Source: Bacteroidota bacterium (GTDB lineage: Bacteria; Bacteroidota; Bacteroidia; Bacteroidales; P3). Taken from it: 6,895 nt of DNA. This document shows, in pieces, positions 4,415-6,895 of this stretch. The stretch covers positions 1 to 6,895 of the forward strand of contig JAUNWC010000080.1 of assembly GCA_030540495.1 (NCBI GenBank), read 5' to 3'. Below the pieces are notes generated by a model that was not told the origin of the DNA, searched no databases, and saw nothing but the letters and a program-made list of their open reading frames with translations. Numbering within the stretch: the first letter of the stretch is position 1; the number at the start of each line of letters is the position of its first letter. Both the position numbers and the translations under genes were made by a program.

Positions 4415-5773
4415 TTAAACCATAATGTTATTTATCAAATCGCTGATATTTGCAAGATACACTGGTTTTATTCTTACATTTGTTTCCAAAACATCCTTAT
4501 TGTATTTGCTTAAATATATTTTCTTAAATCCCATATTTTCAGCCTCTTTTATTCGTCTATCTATATAAGGAACAGGGCGTATTTCCCCCGATAGCCCCAC
4601 CTCAGCGGCAAAGCAAGAATGTTTGTCTATATATACATCTTGATGAGAAGAAAGTATGGAGGCAACCACAGAAATATCTATGGCAGGGTCACTGACTTTT
4701 ATTCCTCCCGCTATATTTAGAAAAACGTCTTTATTACTAACCTTTACTCCTGCTTTTTTCTCCAAAACAGCCAAAAGCATATTCAACCTTCGTATATCAA
4801 AACCATTGGAAACCCTTTGAGGCGAAGAATAATAAGAAGGAGAAACTAAGGCCTGTGTTTCTATCAAAAGCGAACGTCTTCCCTCCATAGTAGCACAAGT
4901 AGAAATTCCGCTAAGGTTTTCATCTCTTTGTGTCATAAGTATTTGAGAAGGGTTTTCCACCGCTTTTAAGCCAAAAGAAGTCATCTCATATATACCTATC
5001 TCATTTGTGGAGCCAAAGCGATTTTTTATAGAGCGCAATATTCTATAACCATAATTCTTGTCTCCCTCAAATTGCAAAACCGTATCCACCATATGCTCCA
5101 ATATTTTAGGACCTGCCAAAGAGCCGTCTTTTGTTATATGACCAACAAGAATAATAGGCACTCTACAACTTTTGGCATAGTCTATTAGTTTATCGGCACA
5201 GATGCGTATTTGTGTTATACTTCCAGCAAAACTCTCTGCCTCCAAACTTGTAAGCGTCTGAATGGAATCTACTATAAGCAACGAGGGATTTATATTTTGA
5301 GCCGTTTCTATAATGTTTTCTACATTATTTTCCGATAACAACAAACATTTTTCCGAATTTATATTCATTCTTACTTGTCTGAGTTTTATCTGTTCGGGGC
5401 TTTCCTCGCCCGAAACATATAAAACTGAGGAAGAATTTAAAGATAAGGCTGTTTGCAAGAGTAAGGTACTTTTTCCTATTCCCGGTTCTCCACCAATCAA
5501 AACCACAGAACCCAAAACCAAACCACCTCCCAAAACTCTATTCAATTCCTTGTCAAAAGTATCTATTCTGTTTTCTTGTTTATAAATTACTTGATGTATA
5601 GGTATGGGCTGAGATTTTGAATTGGTTTTGGTAGTTTTTTTTTGAGTAGAGTTATTGCTTATAGCAACCTGTTCAAAACTTCCCCAACTCTCACATTCTG
5701 GGCATTTGCCAAGATAAGACGAAGACTGATAACCACAATGGTTACAGATATATACACTCTTTTCCTTTGCCAT
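4415..5773 (-). CDS. radA: DNA repair ATPase/helicase RadA
   Basis: RadA (Sms) is a RecA-related cytoplasmic ATPase that extends and processes recombination intermediates and promotes branch migration in homologous recombination. The 452 residues are full length. A C4 zinc finger uses Cys10, Cys13, Cys24 and Cys27. The ATPase core has Walker A GGEPGIGKS (94-102), SGEES (121-125) and Walker B LLIVDS (165-170). The RadA signature KNRFG is at 250-254. A Lon-protease-like C-terminal domain (about 285-452) includes AEVGLSGEIRPV (390-401). The motifs look intact. It lies between the DUF799 gene and the TSCPD gene with 4-bp gaps on both sides, so it is part of one operon whose promoter is outside the window. 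No Shine-Dalgarno is visible before its ATG. Confidence 0.97.
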   Translation of the reverse strand: MAKEKSVYICNHCGYQSSSYLGKCPECESWGSFEQVAISNNSTQKKTTKTNSKSQPIPIHQVIYKQENRIDTFDKELNRVLGGGLVLGSVVLIGGEPGIGKSTLLLQTALSLNSSSVLYVSGEESPEQIKLRQVRMNINSEKCLLLSENNVENIIETAQNINPSLLIVDSIQTLTSLEAESFAGSITQIRICADKLIDYAKSCRVPIILVGHITKDGSLAGPKILEHMVDTVLQFEGDKNYGYRILRSIKNRFGSTNEIGIYEMTSFGLKAVENPSQILMTQRDENLSGISTCATMEGRRSLLIETQALVSPSYYSSPQRVSNGFDIRRLNMLLAVLEKKAGVKVSNKDVFLNIAGGIKVSDPAIDISVVASILSSHQDVYIDKHSCFAAEVGLSGEIRPVPYIDRRIKEAENMGFKKIYLSKYNKDVLETNVRIKPVYLANISDLINNIMV

Positions 5774-5777
5774 AATA

Positions 5778-6895
5778 TTAACTTGGCTTTATATTAACCT
5801 TATACTTAACTTCTTGCTTTTGAGAATTACGATTTTTGTCTTTTTCGTGTTCTTTATGATAAGGTCCTGCTGGTAAATCCAAAAACACATATTTTTGCAT
5901 CCTTTCAAACAATCCAAGATACAACATTTGCTCAGGGTCATTGAGTAGTTTTTTGTTATTTTTTTCTTTTACAGGCATAGGACTATCATAATTAAAATCA
6001 GCGTGCCTTACAAACAAAGTATCCAAACTTTGAGTAGAAATCAAATCATAGTGCGCCACAACATTAATATTGGTAGACCACCAAAGTTTTTCTACTCTAT
6101 ATATTGTTGTCAAAAGAACGGCATCCACGTTGTATTTTTCTTTAAAAGATTGTATTCTCTCGGCTGTTAGGTATTGAGTATTTTTGGTTGTATCTTTCTT
6201 TAATTCGTCCATAAAAGACAAAGCCGGTAAGATATAGTATCCTTTTTCAGAAAGTTCTCTAACACATGCAGTATAAGCCATTTCGCTTGCTTTATCATAG
6301 GTAGAGCGATTCCAAGGATATGCTATCATAATCGTAAGAGGTTTTTCTTTGTACAAAGAAGCATAGACAGAAGAACGAGGCACTTTCTTTGGAAAAACTT
6401 TTCTATACGTACGCTTAAAAATATTACCCTCTTGCTTATCCTTTGAGGCAATTATCTTCTTTTTTTCCTTATCTGTTAGAGTAATAATAGAATTGGAGTC
6501 TGAACTCTGTGTATAGGTGTTTTCTGCTTCGGTTATTTTTTCTGTTACTGTTTCTTCTTCTGGATGTTGCATACGATAGATTATTTGCTCCATCGTGCTA
6601 AGGCTTTCAAATTTCTTTTTCTCCTCCTCTTTTGCTTTCCTTTCTTGCTCTTGTTTTATTCTTTCTTGTTCCAAAAGATTTGCCTCTTGCTGTGCTTGTT
6701 CTTGTTTTTCAACCTCTTGTTGTGTTTGTTCTTGTGCTTTGGCTAAGAGTTCTTCCTGCTCTTGCCTGTTTTTTTCTTCTAAGCGTTCTTGCTCTTGTAG
6801 TTCTTGTTGCTTTTTGTTTTGTAACTCTATTTCTTGCTCAGCAAGTTTTTGGGAGGAAAGCAAGGATTCTTTCTCTCTTTTTCTTTCCTCTTTTA
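5778..6895 (-). CDS. DUF799/GNA1162-family protein with long coiled-coil N-terminus, 5' partial
   Basis: The C-terminal part (about residues 165-340, counting from a TTG at 6863) matches the GNA1162/DUF799 putative lipoprotein family. It has TIMIAYPWN (177-185), GYYILP (208-213), VDAVLLTTIY (246-255) and the end motif DLPAGPYHKEH (329-339). Family members are envelope proteins, often encoded beside CsgG-like and DUF4810 lipoproteins; their exact role is not settled. Ahead of this domain, residues 1-85 are almost entirely Gln, Glu, Lys and Arg, as in a long charged coiled coil, followed by a Ser/Thr-rich linker. The frame stays open past that TTG to the window edge (KEERKREKES just before it). 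The start is therefore outside the window and any signal peptide or lipobox is not visible. It is the upstream neighbour of radA. Confidence 0.8.
   Translation of the reverse strand, partial: KEERKREKESLLSSQKLAEQEIELQNKKQQELQEQERLEEKNRQEQEELLAKAQEQTQQEVEKQEQAQQEANLLEQERIKQEQERKAKEEEKKKFESLSTMEQIIYRMQHPEEETVTEKITEAENTYTQSSDSNSIITLTDKEKKKIIASKDKQEGNIFKRTYRKVFPKKVPRSSVYASLYKEKPLTIMIAYPWNRSTYDKASEMAYTACVRELSEKGYYILPALSFMDELKKDTTKNTQYLTAERIQSFKEKYNVDAVLLTTIYRVEKLWWSTNINVVAHYDLISTQSLDTLFVRHADFNYDSPMPVKEKNNKKLLNDPEQMLYLGLFERMQKYVFLDLPAGPYHKEHEKDKNRNSQKQEVKYKVNIKPS
6612..6895 (-). repeat. Low-complexity Gln/Glu/Lys coding tract (coiled coil)
   Basis: The coding strand is strongly purine-rich and built from recurring CAAGAGCAAGAA-like words, which encode EQE, QEQ and KEE runs in the N-terminal part of the DUF799 gene. 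Direct sub-repeats of this kind are prone to expansion or contraction by slippage when the change is a multiple of three. The tract continues past the right edge. Confidence 0.75.

Noticed and set aside
4187..5585. Plus-strand open frames at 4187-4513 and 5313-5585
   Set aside because: They are antisense to the TSCPD gene and radA and show only low-complexity Ser/Thr/Pro or Leu composition.
6564..6746. 60-residue Leu/Phe/Cys-rich plus-strand frame that looks like a membrane peptide
   Set aside because: It is the complement of the Gln/Glu/Lys-rich coiled-coil codons (CAA/GAA read backwards give Leu/Phe), so its hydrophobicity is an artefact.
6861..6863. TTG start codon for the DUF799-family gene
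   Set aside because: The frame continues without a stop to the window edge with the same charged composition, so this is an internal Leu codon and the gene is cut by the window.

Overview
The window looks like a low-GC Bacteroidota (probably Bacteroidales) chromosome. Three things suggest this: several TAnnTTTG-type -7 elements, mostly absent Shine-Dalgarno sequences, and gene content and order (a glycosyltransferase divergent from tgt, then an LptF/LptG permease; a DUF799-radA-TSCPD gene run) that I recognise as typical of that group. The genus cannot be fixed from this sequence.

Layout. Positions 1-180 are non-coding and hold a good candidate minus-strand promoter (about 84-115) that fires out of the left edge. 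Positions 181-589 hold an elaborate two-armed repeat. The left arm (181-352) is built from 10-bp units of consensus RGTTNNNATA on the plus strand. The right arm (394-589) is built from the same units on the minus strand. Each arm carries three 15- to 17-nt perfect hairpins with 3-nt loops, spliced into otherwise regular units. A 41-bp spacer separates the arms. This is the least ordinary part of the window and has no coding explanation.

A membrane family-2 glycosyltransferase gene (593-1759, minus) ends 3 bp from the right arm, so its transcript would run straight into the repeat. It is divergent from tgt (1860-2990, plus), with candidate overlapping promoters in the 100-bp gap. An LptF/LptG-type lipopolysaccharide export permease follows tgt (3040-4137, plus), probably in the same transcript.

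The right half is a tight minus-strand operon read from the right edge. It starts with a DUF799/GNA1162-family gene that has a long Gln/Glu/Lys-rich coiled-coil extension and whose 5' end lies outside the window. Next come radA (DNA repair ATPase) and a small TSCPD-domain gene, with 4-bp gaps between genes. This operon converges on the tgt-permease unit with only 9 bp between stop codons.

The genes are mainly housekeeping or envelope functions (tRNA queuosine modification, LPS transport, recombinational repair, a probable envelope glycosyltransferase and a probable envelope protein). I see no defence island, phage, transposase, CRISPR array or RNA gene. The novelty candidate is the 10-bp hairpin-bearing inverted array.
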